Of a stretch of 64,000 nt of DNA, positions 40,686-50,793 are shown in pieces. The DNA is from Hydractinia symbiolongicarpus (lineage: Eukaryota; Cnidaria; Hydrozoa; Anthoathecata; Hydractiniidae). The stretch covers positions 15,068,001 to 15,132,000 of the forward strand of contig NC_079879.1 in the NCBI RefSeq assembly GCF_029227915.1. Direction: 5' to 3'. Within the stretch, counting starts at the first letter, position 1. Each line of letters starts with the position of its first letter. Both the position numbers and the translations under genes were made by a program. A model generated the notes under the pieces. It was not told the origin of the DNA and made no database searches. It saw only the letters and a list, made by a program, of their open reading frames with translations.

Positions 40686-40949
40686 CTATAAATCGTATAT
40701 ATGATATGTATATGTAAAAGTAGACTTGGAAATACCAATATACACCTTGTCAAGATAAACCGGATCATCACATGATACCGTGGCTTTATAAATAATGTTC
40801 TCCTGAAGACATTTTCTGTACAACAGACAGCTTTCTTTTCTTATACAGTTGCATGTTTTCTCTGTATGTTTACGTTTCTCAGTATTTAAAATCTTATGAT
40901 TATGGCCGTTGATAACAGCTTTCATATTTTTTGTACAACTGTAGCTCAT
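40686..40949 (-). pseudogene. Penelope-like element endonuclease fragment
   Basis: The minus strand encodes an Asn/Lys-rich lead, then CNCIRKESCLLYRKCLQENI with IYKATV, then VYIGIS. This Cys-cluster followed by (I/V)YxA and YIG is the GIY-YIG endonuclease region at the C-terminus of Penelope-like retroelements. After YIGIS the similarity is lost and the frame ends within 20 residues. Only this fragment remains; no RT was found nearby. Confidence 0.7.
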
Positions 40950-41236
40950 TTTAACCGTATTTTTATTAAAGAGTTTGTGTTATTTGTGATTTGCGGGAAA
41001 GTGCTTATTTAGAAAACTTATTTTGCAAATAACTGCCAATATTTGTTTCTACATTCTTGCTAAACCGCTGGTTAAACCATATAATCTTTCATATATCTAT
41101 ATAAAAATATATATCTATATATATATATAATCTTCAAAGACAGCAACGCTTTATTTTTAAAAAAGTATATATTTCAAAGAAAAAAATAACGGTTTTGACA
41201 AGCTTTCGAGTGTATTTTCTCTTCAACGAAGAGAAT

Positions 41237-41582
<346 letters not shown>

Positions 41583-42073
41583 GTGTGTGTGAAAGAATTG
41601 TAACTTTTCTTTCTTACTTCCTTTTTTCAATTCTCAATAAAGAGCGTGGTAGCAAAAGAAAAATCTATTTAAACAATGGTAAGCTGAAACTGTGAACTCG
41701 TGTATTAACTATAATAAAAACTAACTTTACATAACTATTTTACTCACCTTGTGTCTTATTTGGGCTGTGTTGTTTTCGATACGATCGGCCATTTTTTTCT
41801 TCCTAAAGCCTCTGAGTTCGTATTTCCGATGTATCTATTATTGGTTACCAGGATGTTATACATTTTGCCCGCGTGATTTTAAATAGTATCTTTGTTTACT
41901 GTAGGAGCTGTTTCTACTTTTCCGTGAAGCGAATAATTCGATGCAAAATCAAAACAAACAAAACTACGCATGCTCAGATACAATTCGCCGTCGAATTCGC
42001 CGTTCAATTCGTATCGTGAAAATCCCCTTTAAGTTGAAGTGATGAGTACATATTTCAAACTAGAAAAAATCTG

Positions 42074-42475
42074 CCACGAAACCAGTATAGAAAGTGTTGC
42101 GGAGAGGTTGCCAAGGCAAAGGCGTTAAGCACGGCAAGGAAAGGAAAGGGCAAAGGCAGGCAAGGAAACAGGAAAAGGAATCAGGAAGGCAGGAGTAGGC
42201 AAGGCATGGGAGGCACAGGCATGAGAGGCACAGGCAAGGACTTAGTAGGCAGGCACCAGAAAAGGCATAGCAAGGGCAGGTAAAGAAAGGCATGGTCAGT
42301 GCTGGCAAGGCAGGCAAGGGAACAGGAAGAGGAATCAGCAAGGCAGGGGTACGCAAGGCATGGGAGGCACAGGCAAGGGCATAGTGGGCAGGCAGCAGAA
42401 AAGGTATAGGAAGGGTAGGCAAAGGCACGGTAAGTGCTGGCAAGGCAACGGCAAGGCAGGGGCAGGCACCTTAAT
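42074..42475. repeat. Purine-rich minisatellite, AAGGCAGGCA words
   Basis: Almost wholly purine plus C on the plus strand. Short words AGGCA/AAGGCA are nested in a longer unit of about 150 bp, seen twice: both copies contain GGCATGGGAGGCACAGGC and later AGTGCTGGCAAGGCA. The minus-strand Pro/Leu/Cys-rich open frame (42060-42443) is a translation of this repeat. Confidence 0.88.
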
Positions 42476-42639
42476 AGAAACTCTCCCCCTACAAATCAAA
42501 GATTATGTATACTCAATATTTCTAAGGTATATATAGTCCGGGAATTTCAAATTAAATACAAATTAATCTACAAGTTAAAGTTCGATGGGCAACATTTAAT
42601 TTTGTTAAATTTGGGGTATTTTGAATAAAAGCAAAGTCA

Positions 42640-42894
42640 ATTGCCGCCCTTGATTGTCCAATTTTGACCCCTGGCTCCCTGACTTTGTATCTTATCAGGG
42701 GAAAAAACACGGGGGAAATGTTGGTCGGAGGAAACCCACCAAACCTCGAATTTACTCGTTTTTTCCCTCCATAAGGTATACCGACGGATTACCTGGCCGT
42801 TGTTAGATGCATAATTGTGTTTCCTAGCCCCGTCCAGGATTCGAACCCGGATCTCTCATTTGCATGAGTGTCGTAGCCATTAGACCAACGGGGC
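42640..42894 (-). mobile_element. tRNA-derived SINE candidate
   Basis: The minus strand starts at 42894 with a tRNA-like head to 42827: acceptor GCCCCGT paired with ACGGGGC (7/7), A-box-like GTTGGTCTAATGGCTACGAC, B box GGTTCGAATCC in an intact T arm. The anticodon stem does not pair at canonical positions. It is followed by about 190 bp of non-tRNA body (GGAAACACAATTATGCATCT, later CCTCCGACC). A B-box-bearing head with a body is the layout of a SINE; other genomic copies would be needed to confirm it. Confidence 0.5.
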
Positions 42895-43422
42895 ATAAAA
42901 TTATTCACTGTTTTAGGAAGTAAAAACGGCATATCGAAAAAAATATACGCATTTTTATAAGAACAATTTCATAAGAGACAAGCACTCAAATTTTTCCAAA
43001 AAATAAAAACAAAATGAGAACAGATTCAGGCTCAAATAATTGGAGTTTCTTAAATTTTCCTTTTTTAACCATAAAAATTATTTTTGCCGCTTGGACTATG
43101 ATTTTGATATAAATGAATGACACCTATAAACGTGAAACAAAGAAGGAACTTCTCAAAAAGAAATATCAACATTTTATGGTTTATATTCTTTTATAAATGT
43201 TAACAAAATTTTTAAAATTCAACTGTACCGTACTTGAGTACCTGCGGCTCTTATTTAATTTTAAGTTCTCAAAGGGGGGTGCTAATTTTATATTCTAAAA
43301 TAAGGCACTTATTAAATAAAATCAAGGACACCACAATATAGCTCTATCTTCTCTCTAAACTAAACAATGAAAGTAATAAATCTAACAAAAAATGTATGAG
43401 TCAAAGAAAGATGGCTAAACTG

Positions 43423-43696
43423 CACGCTTTTTTTTATAAGAATAACTTCTATAAGAATATCAGGGTGAAAATTGCCTAAATTGTAAGAATATCTTAAGAA
43501 TATTTCCAGGGTGAGTTTGCTTAGAAAAAGAAACATATTCAGCTGTCGCGAAATAGTTATTCTTGTTCATACATGTGACAAAAACTTTACTCTGAAAAAT
43601 AAGACTACATTAAGAATACTTCACCCCCATATTTTGCTAAATCATAAGAATACTTCACCCTCAACAAAAAAAACACTATTCTTATAAAAAAGCGTG
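43423..43696. mobile_element. 274-bp MITE-like inverted-repeat element
   Basis: Ends CACGCTTTTTTTTATAAGAA and, inverted, CACGCTTTTTTATAAGAATA. The interior repeats TAAGAATA..CACCCT in both orientations. No clear target duplication is visible. Confidence 0.6.
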
Positions 43697-45057
43697 TATT
43701 ATGTTAACAAATTTTATTTTAAAAAAGCGCTGCTTTAAATAGTTGGTGTGAAATTAGCACCTCCTGAGAAAATAGAGGCGCTTATTTAAGGCATTTTTTA
43801 AATATTTACGCCAAAAAGGAAGATAATTCGGGGGAGGGGTGTTGCTTTTTCAAGTAAATACGTTATATATATATATTATTAACAAACAAAATGTTCACAT
43901 TTTAACTAAAGAACAAGGCTTATATTTGAAAATGTAAAGTAATAAGTACGCAGTCTGTAGTTTATAAATAATTGCAAAAAGTGGTCGATGATAGAATAAA
44001 AACTAAACAATCACTTTCGAAAACTAAAGAACAACGCCGATCTAAACTTTACCACAAAATAAGAACAATACTAAAGTATAAAGTCTTTTATACTTCTCCC
44101 TCTAAAGCTATCTTGGCGCAATTGTTAATGAACAGAATTATAGTGCTGCATCGTCAACAAAAAGACTAAATTTTCTCATATATATATACACATAACTTGA
44201 TAAACTAAAATAAATTGGAACAAATTAACAAAAAATAAACTTAAAACAAAAAAAACCCCTAAAACCACTTTCCTCCCCTCCCTCCGCTATAGCTGCCTCC
44301 TCTCCTCTTCATGTTCATCCTTCCCCTCCGGTCGTCCTCCTGGGTGTAAACGCGAACACCACCTGACGCCTTCCAGGACCTGTAGTTTTGGGAGCTGATA
44401 AATGCTCCCAACGACTGTTTTTCGGCACAGAAACTTTATCTCGCGAAAGTTTCCGAATTTCTTCATTCGCGAAAGTTTATCCAGTAAGCTATTTTATCAT
44501 TTTTCACCAAAAACGCACAAAATACTTAGAAATCTTATTTCAAGAAAGAAAAAGTATACGTTCGTGAATTTTGTAAAAGTGAGGTTAATTACACGTTTCT
44601 TTATAAGAAACCTAAACATTTGCTAAGCCTAGAGTTTCTTAAATTTTCCTTATTTGCTGCTTAAACTATAAATTTGATATATATGAATAACATTGACAAA
44701 TGACATGTTTGTATGTATTTTTATGTTATATGTATAAGTTTGATGTCAGAGATTTCTGAGCCTGATAAAGTTTTTTAAATGTTTCTTAAAACTTGGCCTG
44801 TGTAAGTTGTGGGTTTTTTATATAGACTTTTTTCTTATTCAAAAAATGTGTATGCCTATCAACATCAGGTGTATTTAAAAAACATATTTACTAAATTTTA
44901 ATATCCCAAGTAGAAATATTAGATGTCTACAAGCTCTTCTTGACAACCTGCACCACGAGAAGGTAGCCAATGGGACTCAGCAGGTCACACCTAAAATGAA
45001 GGACAAATTTATGTTGTAATTAACATTTTAAATAAAAAAACCTCAATGCTGTACTGC
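43697..45057. other. Mostly non-coding left flank of the Polinton
   Basis: Contains the RG-rich candidate exon listed separately and, at about 44916-45019 (+), a short open stretch (RCLQALLDNLHHEKVANGT) after an AG acceptor that could be a host exon but has no recognised family. Confidence 0.4.
44259..44379 (-). CDS. Candidate terminal exon, RG-rich C-terminus
   Basis: After an acceptor (CCAAAACTACAG) a minus-strand frame encodes 39 residues ending RRGGSYSGGRGGKWF and a TAG stop. The stretch is visibly GC-richer than its flanks. RG/RGG tails occur in many RNA-binding proteins, but no upstream exon was found, so this could be host coding DNA or a chance frame in a purine-rich patch. Confidence 0.3.
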
Positions 45058-45233
45058 ACCTTTGTTCAGGTTGCATGTGCACCTTGTTCAGGTTGCAATT
45101 GGCCTAAAACGCCATTAATAATCAGCACAAAGCTGTAATGTCAATGCACCTTGTTCAGGTTGCAATTGGCCTACAACGCCATTAATAATCAGCACAATGC
45201 TGTAATATTAATGCACCTTGTTCAGGTTGCATT
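45058..45233. repeat. Tandem repeat, 67-bp unit, next to the Polinton
   Basis: The phrase CACCTTGTTCAGGTTGCA recurs at about 45058 (one extra T), 45080, 45147 and 45213; full units include CAATTGGCCTA and ACGCCATTAATAATCAGCAC. It ends about 290 bp from the polymerase stop codon. Confidence 0.9.
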
Positions 45234-45445
45234 CCGTCATGCGCCTTCTCCTTCGCATACTGCATATGTTGATTGTGATAAGTGGAAACAGAATGGTAAC
45301 TTCAGAGATAGGAAAAGGCGGATGTTAGTGCAATCATGTCAAATAAGCGTGCATACCCGTTAAATCAACGTAAAAAGGTCCATACCACCCCTTAGCACTT
45401 TACCACTTTACGTTAAATAAGCGGGCATGCTCTATAATATCCGTC

Positions 45446-45524
45446 CAAAACCCCCCTCCCCTGTCGTGTCCCCCGGGCCCCCTCCCCGTCCCATGGGTCC
45501 CTCCCCACCCTCACCTGTCGTGCC
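45446..45524 (-). other. G-tract-rich segment at the polymerase 3' end
   Basis: The minus strand has a dense series of G runs (3-6 G each) over about 75 nt right after the polymerase stop codon, with a repeated CACGACAGG word. It stands out sharply from AT-rich flanks and could form G-quadruplexes in the transcript or in single-stranded replication intermediates. It may also mark the remaining left end of the element. Confidence 0.6.
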
Positions 45525-48500
45525 CTATGAATTATAATGTCCTCTTGCCAGTGTGGTAATACCATCTTCCAAAATTATACGCTTATCATCATCCGCATTG
45601 AGCGCGAGTTTGTTTGTTTTCACCGTGTGAACATCATGCTTAATCGATCGAAAGGTCATCTGTTCCCTGTAAACATTTTCACCCTCAAACAGGCATCTCT
45701 TATAATCAGCGAAACCTATGATCTCCCTTCCAACACATTTCTTCACCCCCTTACACCTCTTATCCTCCTTACCACATAGTTGTTTGTATGCATAGGTCTT
45801 AGCTCTTAGGGCTACAAACTCAGTCATCACCTTACCACCTAACTCGTCCTTCATCAGCCCAATGATCTTTTTATTCAAACCTAATGGTAGAGGTCTACCA
45901 TCTTCCTTATCATACCCCGATGTGTCAAATCTCTCAGACACATCATCAGCGATATCCTTGTAGAAATCGCCCGTTTTTATGTGGTATACGAATGAATCAG
46001 TATCCATATAGCAAAGTTTCACATCATCACCATATTTCGGTCTCATATAGTCATAGTGAAACTCGTACATAATCATCTTAGACATGTCCAGAATTGCCAG
46101 TCCTAGGTAGATTGGTTTATTCATTTTGATCTTGATCTTGGACATCTCTACACCCATCAGTGTTTCCGAGAACCATGTGCTACCCTTGAAGTTTGGCTTC
46201 ATCACCAGCTTCTCATACTGTTCCTTCTTCGTAGCCAAGCGTACGTCTTTGTGTTTACGCTGATTCTCCATTGTCTTACCAAAGAACGAATTGTTCATCA
46301 GCTTGAAAAAATCCTTCTCAAAGTCATTCTTCGACTCCGTGCGCAGCTGTGTATTGAAGTCTATATACGACTTCAGCCACGCACTCTGATTAAATCTCAA
46401 GACTCTATGAACCTTATCAAGAACAATACCGTGATTCAAAGCCTGAGCAAGCGCACGGATATGGATGATGTAGTTTGTCTTGCTCGAAAGACATGGTGTC
46501 AGCTTCTCGACCCCATTGATAACCTTCCTCTCGGGCATGAAAGGAAGATCGTTATGTGCGTCATGAAGATCAGGTGGATATCTAACATCAACCTCAAGCA
46601 TGTACCCCTTTTCACCGTTTTCCACAGCCAACTCTGAAATGAGTTCGGGTGTAAGTTTACCGGAATCATCCCACTCAAACCCTCCGGTGGGCATCTTCTG
46701 TATCATGGCCCATCCATACAGATTGTTAGCATCAAGATACTGCAGATAGGTTGTATCTTCCGAAGTATTATACATATCGCCCATATATGGATTGTTGGCC
46801 TTGGCGTGGCGGTGGACAGCTTGACACAATCCACCCTTAATACCGCTTTCAATGAACGTGACCATCTCAATATCAGACAATAGATCTAGACTAACCCCGG
46901 TCTTTTTCAGACATGCTTGCCAAGTTAATCCAGGAGTTGTGTAAAAATGCGCGGGATCTAGTTCGTAGTATCTCAAACACGTCTCTCTGAATGTCTCAAA
47001 CACACCGGCGAGCAATAGAACATCTGTATTGAGATAGATGTCATGATATTCACCTAGATCCTTAATATCAAAGGCTTTCCAAACCTTCTGAGCATGCTCA
47101 TAGTCAGCATCACTGATGTGACTCATGTTAAGCTCGCTATAAAAGTCATCCTTTGACGGGAGCTCAGTTTCATTAAACCTATCGAATGAGTTAACATACT
47201 CATATGGGTATACACCTTTTCTCAACAGCAACCTGAACTGCTCATCGTTTCCCGTGTGCATATTACGAAACTTTTCAAGTAAACTCTGCTTATCAAGATT
47301 TCTATTGCAACCGACATCGCATTCACCACATTTCCCGTGAGCAATATAGTTTTCATCAATATATTCAAACGAGCAGCCTGAGCTACACTCATCACATCTC
47401 ATGTTGTTAACACCCGCGAGATTTGCACTAAGATTGTTCAAGCCGCTAGACATAAATCTAAACGAATCTATGAATCTTAGCTTTATCTTTTTGTCCTTAG
47501 TCTCACCATTTTTGTTAATGTATTCACCGACCTTAACATCGGTCGAGAAAGAGATATATTTCTCCTTATTCTCCGCGATTACACCCATACCATCTTCTCC
47601 GTACTTCCTCGCAAGCTCCTTAATGAATAAATGCGCATCATATCCGCTCAGATTGTGGAATACAACCGGAATATAATTAGGTACCTTATATCGCAGATTA
47701 CATTCCTGATGGGCGGCTCCACGAAACTTACCAGTGAAATGACAGTGATCCCTAACCTTGATGTCATCATCACCATCAAACTCCTTCATGCAAATGTGAC
47801 AAACCTTGGATCTATTGAAACCGTCACGCTCCTCATCCGTCAGTGGATCCATTTCTTTCTGAGGAAACATGTTATATAACCTTTCAGCCTCAGAAACCAC
47901 ATGATCAACAAAGCACGGAACACAGTCCTCACCACGGTAAAGATTGGGAACTTCACCATGAGCATATTTACTATAACAACAGAATCCGGTTGGGACATGT
48001 TTACCAACTTTCTCGGTGGATGATCCGCATTTTGTCTCTTCTTCGGGCAACTCTTTTGTGAAAGCTTCGAAATCGGCATACATGATGAATGGGGCTTTGA
48101 GCTGAAACTTACCATCGGTGAAGGTTAAGGTGCTACCCTCCTCAGGGAGTTGAATCTTAGCGGCATCGTTATTCTTGCAATACTCAAAGTGCTCATCCCT
48201 TTTCAGCTCGCTCGGGAATCCAGAAAGACAATTCAGGCAATAATGCTCTTTATTTTTATGCTTTGAGTTGACCTTGCTCAGGACACCGCTCAGGTTCTTA
48301 ACAGCGATATAATGTCTCTTATCCCCATCACACAGTAAAAACAAAACAACTGTCTCCTTACGATCCAGATGCTTCGACTTGCGACACATGTAGATACCTT
48401 CTCCCTCATCCTTTGTCAAAACATGCACAGCGACATCGGGGTTCCTTCTCTCAAACAAATCTATGTTATTTAGCGCCATTGGGAAAGTTAGACCATCCCA

Positions 48501-49550
48501 GTTATACTTATCATGCTTCTTAAGAATTGAGATACGCTCAGGATTAATTTTGATCAGATTGTGGTTAAGCGCGGCGATAATAGCCCATCTGAAACATTCA
48601 TCATCATCTTCATTTTTAGGATTAATCACGGATCGCTTACCACTGAAGTTCTCCGGCAGCGGTAGGTAAGAACTACCTCTGGTCAATTTCAGTTTGTGAA
48701 AGTCCACATGCATATGTAGGATCCTTTCGATTGTGAATCCGCTGGCGGGTAGAGCAGGGTTTTCAATCTGCTCGATTATCTTATTACACATCCGATCGAA
48801 AACATCGAAAATGTCATCGTGGGCGTGCAGTATCTCCATATAGCTATTGAACGCTTTATCGACATGTACACACGGGGCATCAGCCGAGCTGGTGTCCTCC
48901 CTTACCCACTTCACCCACAAGGTCGCCTGGGTCTTCAATGACTTCTTCTGCCCGAGCACGTCACTCATCAACCTCTTGACGACATGCTCGACCTTTTCGA
49001 GAAAGACCCTGACATTCTTCCCACCATCCGAGTTTATCTTGAAGCGTTTGTATGAACCTACAAACGCTTCTTCAATGGGGGTATAGGGGTTTTCCTCTTC
49101 CTCCTCCTTCACCTCTTCCTCTCCACTGTCCTTTTTATACAAACCCATGATCTTATCCTTCATGGTTTTGAAAGCTTTTGTTGTTTTATCCTTAATAGCC
49201 TTAGGTACATGATTTATCAACCATTCCCTCCATTCATTCAACTTACTTTTCACAATAGGTCTGGTTTTAATCATTTCTTGCAGCTCAAACAAATCCATGT
49301 CTTGTTGGCTAATACCGGATCTCGAGGGTCTCGGTGCCGGTACAGGTCTAGGCATCGGTATTGGTCTATTTGGTCTCGGCGTTGGTACTGGTCTGGTGGG
49401 TCTCGGCACGGGTAACGGTCTAACCGGTGCTGACACGGTAGTGGGTGTCAATAATTCGATCAGATCGGCCTTTCTGAGCCTTGAGTATCCATGTAGACCT
49501 CGTTCTCTAGCGAGTTTTCTTAATTCAACAACGGTATTTCTCGAAGTCAT
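45525..49550 (-). CDS. polB: Protein-primed DNA polymerase B
   Basis: 1341 residues. An N-terminal SAP-like helix pair (1-35) is followed by a Pro/Arg repeat linker (41-76), an uncharacterised conserved region with CFRWAI (319) and HYIAV (413), a zinc-finger-like HYCLNC..HFEYC (437-458), exonuclease motifs ADFEA (D493, E495), HNLSGYDAH (D638) and NTDVLLL (D843), an HNH/endonuclease VII-like C-x2-C..DHCHFTG..H-x2-CN cluster (584-618), and polymerase motifs A (LDANNLYGW, D940), B (KLMNNSFFGKTMEN, 1083-1096) and C (YMDTDSF, D1183, D1185). It would replicate the element using a terminal protein as primer. The frame is intact with all catalytic acids present. It is preceded by the start module shared with the next two genes. 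Confidence 0.95.
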   Translation of the reverse strand: MTSRNTVVELRKLARERGLHGYSRLRKADLIELLTPTTVSAPVRPLPVPRPTRPVPTPRPNRPIPMPRPVPAPRPSRSGISQQDMDLFELQEMIKTRPIVKSKLNEWREWLINHVPKAIKDKTTKAFKTMKDKIMGLYKKDSGEEEVKEEEEENPYTPIEEAFVGSYKRFKINSDGGKNVRVFLEKVEHVVKRLMSDVLGQKKSLKTQATLWVKWVREDTSSADAPCVHVDKAFNSYMEILHAHDDIFDVFDRMCNKIIEQIENPALPASGFTIERILHMHVDFHKLKLTRGSSYLPLPENFSGKRSVINPKNEDDDECFRWAIIAALNHNLIKINPERISILKKHDKYNWDGLTFPMALNNIDLFERRNPDVAVHVLTKDEGEGIYMCRKSKHLDRKETVVLFLLCDGDKRHYIAVKNLSGVLSKVNSKHKNKEHYCLNCLSGFPSELKRDEHFEYCKNNDAAKIQLPEEGSTLTFTDGKFQLKAPFIMYADFEAFTKELPEEETKCGSSTEKVGKHVPTGFCCYSKYAHGEVPNLYRGEDCVPCFVDHVVSEAERLYNMFPQKEMDPLTDEERDGFNRSKVCHICMKEFDGDDDIKVRDHCHFTGKFRGAAHQECNLRYKVPNYIPVVFHNLSGYDAHLFIKELARKYGEDGMGVIAENKEKYISFSTDVKVGEYINKNGETKDKKIKLRFIDSFRFMSSGLNNLSANLAGVNNMRCDECSSGCSFEYIDENYIAHGKCGECDVGCNRNLDKQSLLEKFRNMHTGNDEQFRLLLRKGVYPYEYVNSFDRFNETELPSKDDFYSELNMSHISDADYEHAQKVWKAFDIKDLGEYHDIYLNTDVLLLAGVFETFRETCLRYYELDPAHFYTTPGLTWQACLKKTGVSLDLLSDIEMVTFIESGIKGGLCQAVHRHAKANNPYMGDMYNTSEDTTYLQYLDANNLYGWAMIQKMPTGGFEWDDSGKLTPELISELAVENGEKGYMLEVDVRYPPDLHDAHNDLPFMPERKVINGVEKLTPCLSSKTNYIIHIRALAQALNHGIVLDKVHRVLRFNQSAWLKSYIDFNTQLRTESKNDFEKDFFKLMNNSFFGKTMENQRKHKDVRLATKKEQYEKLVMKPNFKGSTWFSETLMGVEMSKIKIKMNKPIYLGLAILDMSKMIMYEFHYDYMRPKYGDDVKLCYMDTDSFVYHIKTGDFYKDIADDVSERFDTSGYDKEDGRPLPLGLNKKIIGLMKDELGGKVMTEFVALRAKTYAYKQLCGKEDKRCKGVKKCVGREIIGFADYKRCLFEGENVYREQMTFRSIKHDVHTVKTNKLALNADDDKRIILEDGITTLARGHYNS

Positions 49551-49600
49551 GCTTGTGTATGATATACGATTTTGAATCTTTAAGATGGTTTTATATAATC
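49551..49600 (-). promoter_or_regulatory. Start module of polymerase gene
   Basis: Upstream of the ATG on the minus strand: TATATAAAACC about 38 nt before the start, then AATCGTATATCATA and CAAGC directly before ATG. The TCGTATATCAT block is shared with the two genes upstream; the TATA-to-ATG distance implies a very short 5' leader. Role as core promoter is inferred. Confidence 0.65.
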
Positions 49601-49625
49601 ATGAAACTATAAAAAGATTAATTTA

Positions 49626-49641
49626 TTACTCGATCGAGTAA
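49626..49641. terminator. 3'-end palindrome after the 100-residue gene
   Basis: Perfect 16-nt palindrome TTACTCGATCGAGTAA, about 20 nt after the stop codon. In sense orientation it continues as AATAAATT, which also contains AATAAA. One of a series of related 3'-end palindromes. Confidence 0.6.
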
Positions 49642-49661
49642 CAAAGATCCATGTGATCACA

Positions 49662-49964
49662 TTATGGGTAACCGTACTGATAATGCTCCCTGACGAGTTT
49701 CTTTAGTTGTTCTACAGTTTTCGATTCGGATGGTGGTGTGCATGCTAGTAATATAATACTATCGGTCACCAATTTGAAAAGCTCATTACGCCCGAGATCT
49801 CGATCGAGATCTTGTTCGTCAAGTATTCCGAGATACATAGCGATAGTTATCAGTTCGAGAACCGTTAGTTCATTGCTAATGTGCCATATTAAGTCCCGAT
49901 TTTCTACTAAGACACATGTGTCTCGGTGGAAGTTACAAATCGAAGTAATAAATGTCGATGTCAT
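49662..49964 (-). CDS. Small protein paralogous to RING-protein N-terminus
   Basis: 100 residues. It aligns without large gaps to residues 1-70 of the RING gene next to it: both share MTS-FITSICN, DTCVL, the W-x-I-x-x-ELTV segment and DLGRNELF-LVTD. The second half differs (ends LKKLVREHYQYGYP) and has no cysteines for zinc. The shared part is a predicted small helical domain of unknown function, possibly a binding module. Its start module is nearly identical to that of the RING gene, so the pair arose by duplication including the promoter. It could act as a competitor or regulator of the RING protein; that is inference. Confidence 0.75.
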   Translation of the reverse strand: MTSTFITSICNFHRDTCVLVENRDLIWHISNELTVLELITIAMYLGILDEQDLDRDLGRNELFKLVTDSIILLACTPPSESKTVEQLKKLVREHYQYGYP

Positions 49965-50014
49965 GCTTGGCTATGATATACGATTTTGTAATCTTAAAGC
50001 CAATTTTTATAAAC
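49965..50014 (-). promoter_or_regulatory. Start module of the 100-residue gene
   Basis: The minus strand reads TTTATAAAAATTGG, then a GATTACAAAATCGTATATCA block, then TAGCCAAGC and ATG. It is almost identical to the module before the RING gene and shares the TCGTATATCAT core with the polymerase gene. Confidence 0.7.
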
Positions 50015-50130
50015 CGTGTTGGAGGGCCGTGAGTGTCCTCGTTTGTAATGCAACCATCACGCTAAAACACACATACATCGATACACCATGGGTACCCACC
50101 CACCAGCACTTCGAGGGTCGTTAGTCCACA

Positions 50131-50154
50131 TTTGTTACTCGATCGAGTAACAAA
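50131..50154. terminator. 3'-end palindrome after the RING gene
   Basis: Perfect 24-nt palindrome with arms TTTGTTACTCGA and its reverse complement, starting 16 nt after the stop. In sense orientation a run of T precedes it. It matches the palindromes at 49626 and 50758 and, in its TTTGTTAC/GTAACAAA arms, the one at 56389. Confidence 0.7.
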
Positions 50155-50169
50155 AAACAATCTAGGTGA

Positions 50170-50658
50170 TTATGACATATATTGTCTAATGACAAGATCT
50201 ATTGGTGCTCGACATATTGGACATTTATCTTTCCTCTTCTCCAATATATACGCACACGATAAACAGCAGCAGCAATGTCCTGTTCTACCGTGAACAATGG
50301 TTGCGGTCCTTCGTTTAGAAAGACAAATTATGCATTTTTCAGATTCATCCAGGTCATCATCATCACTATTATCATTCTCAACCAGAGCGGGTATGGGTTC
50401 TGGATTTATTAATTCAATCACCCGTTCCGTAGCTATAGCTCCAGTTGTCACCAAAGGGAGAAGATCAGTCACCAATGTGAAAAGCTCATTACGCCCGAGA
50501 TCCTGGTAGTCACGGTTACTCCTGAGATCTCCAGCGATATCTCTTAATTCGGTAACCGTTAATTCATGGTTAATGTGCCATTCTATATCCTGATTTCGTA
50601 TTAAGACACATGTGTCTGGGTGAACGTTACAAATCGAAGTAATAAATCTCGATGTCAT
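50170..50658 (-). CDS. RING-finger protein, probable E3 ubiquitin ligase
   Basis: 162 residues. N-terminal domain (1-70) shared with the neighbouring 100-residue protein; acidic linker (98-107, DNSDDDDLDE); C-terminal RING with C109/C112, H123 or H128, a CCCC run (129-132), C135 and C146-P-I-C149-R. The spacing GHC..C-x2-CA..CPICR resembles the MDM2/IAP class of RINGs, which dimerise and bind E2 enzymes. Viruses often use such proteins to degrade host factors; any target here is unknown. It has the same TATA start module as its paralogue and a 24-nt palindrome after its stop. Confidence 0.85.
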   Translation of the reverse strand: MTSRFITSICNVHPDTCVLIRNQDIEWHINHELTVTELRDIAGDLRSNRDYQDLGRNELFTLVTDLLPLVTTGAIATERVIELINPEPIPALVENDNSDDDDLDESEKCIICLSKRRTATIVHGRTGHCCCCLSCAYILEKRKDKCPICRAPIDLVIRQYMS

Positions 50659-50708
50659 GCTTGGCTATGATATACGATTTTGTAATCTTTAACCCAATTT
50701 TTATAAAT
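50659..50708 (-). promoter_or_regulatory. Start module of the RING gene
   Basis: TTTATAAAAATTGG, a GATTACAAAATCGTATATCA block, TAGCCAAGC, then ATG, on the minus strand. Nearly base-for-base equal to the module at 49965-50014. Confidence 0.7.
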
Positions 50709-50757
50709 CGTATTGGAGGTTCGCGACCCGTACACCATGGGTACTCACCCACCGACA

Positions 50758-50781
50758 TTTGTTACCCGCTCGAGTAACAAA
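50758..50781. terminator. 3'-end palindrome after the SAP-like gene
   Basis: Arms TTTGTTAC and GTAACAAA around an imperfect CCGCTCGA centre, 13 nt after the stop codon. In sense orientation a run of at least seven T precedes it. Confidence 0.65.
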
Positions 50782-50793
50782 AAAAATGCTCAA

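Noticed and set aside
42060-42443. 127-residue Pro/Leu/Cys-rich frame
   Set aside because: Translation of the purine-rich minisatellite.
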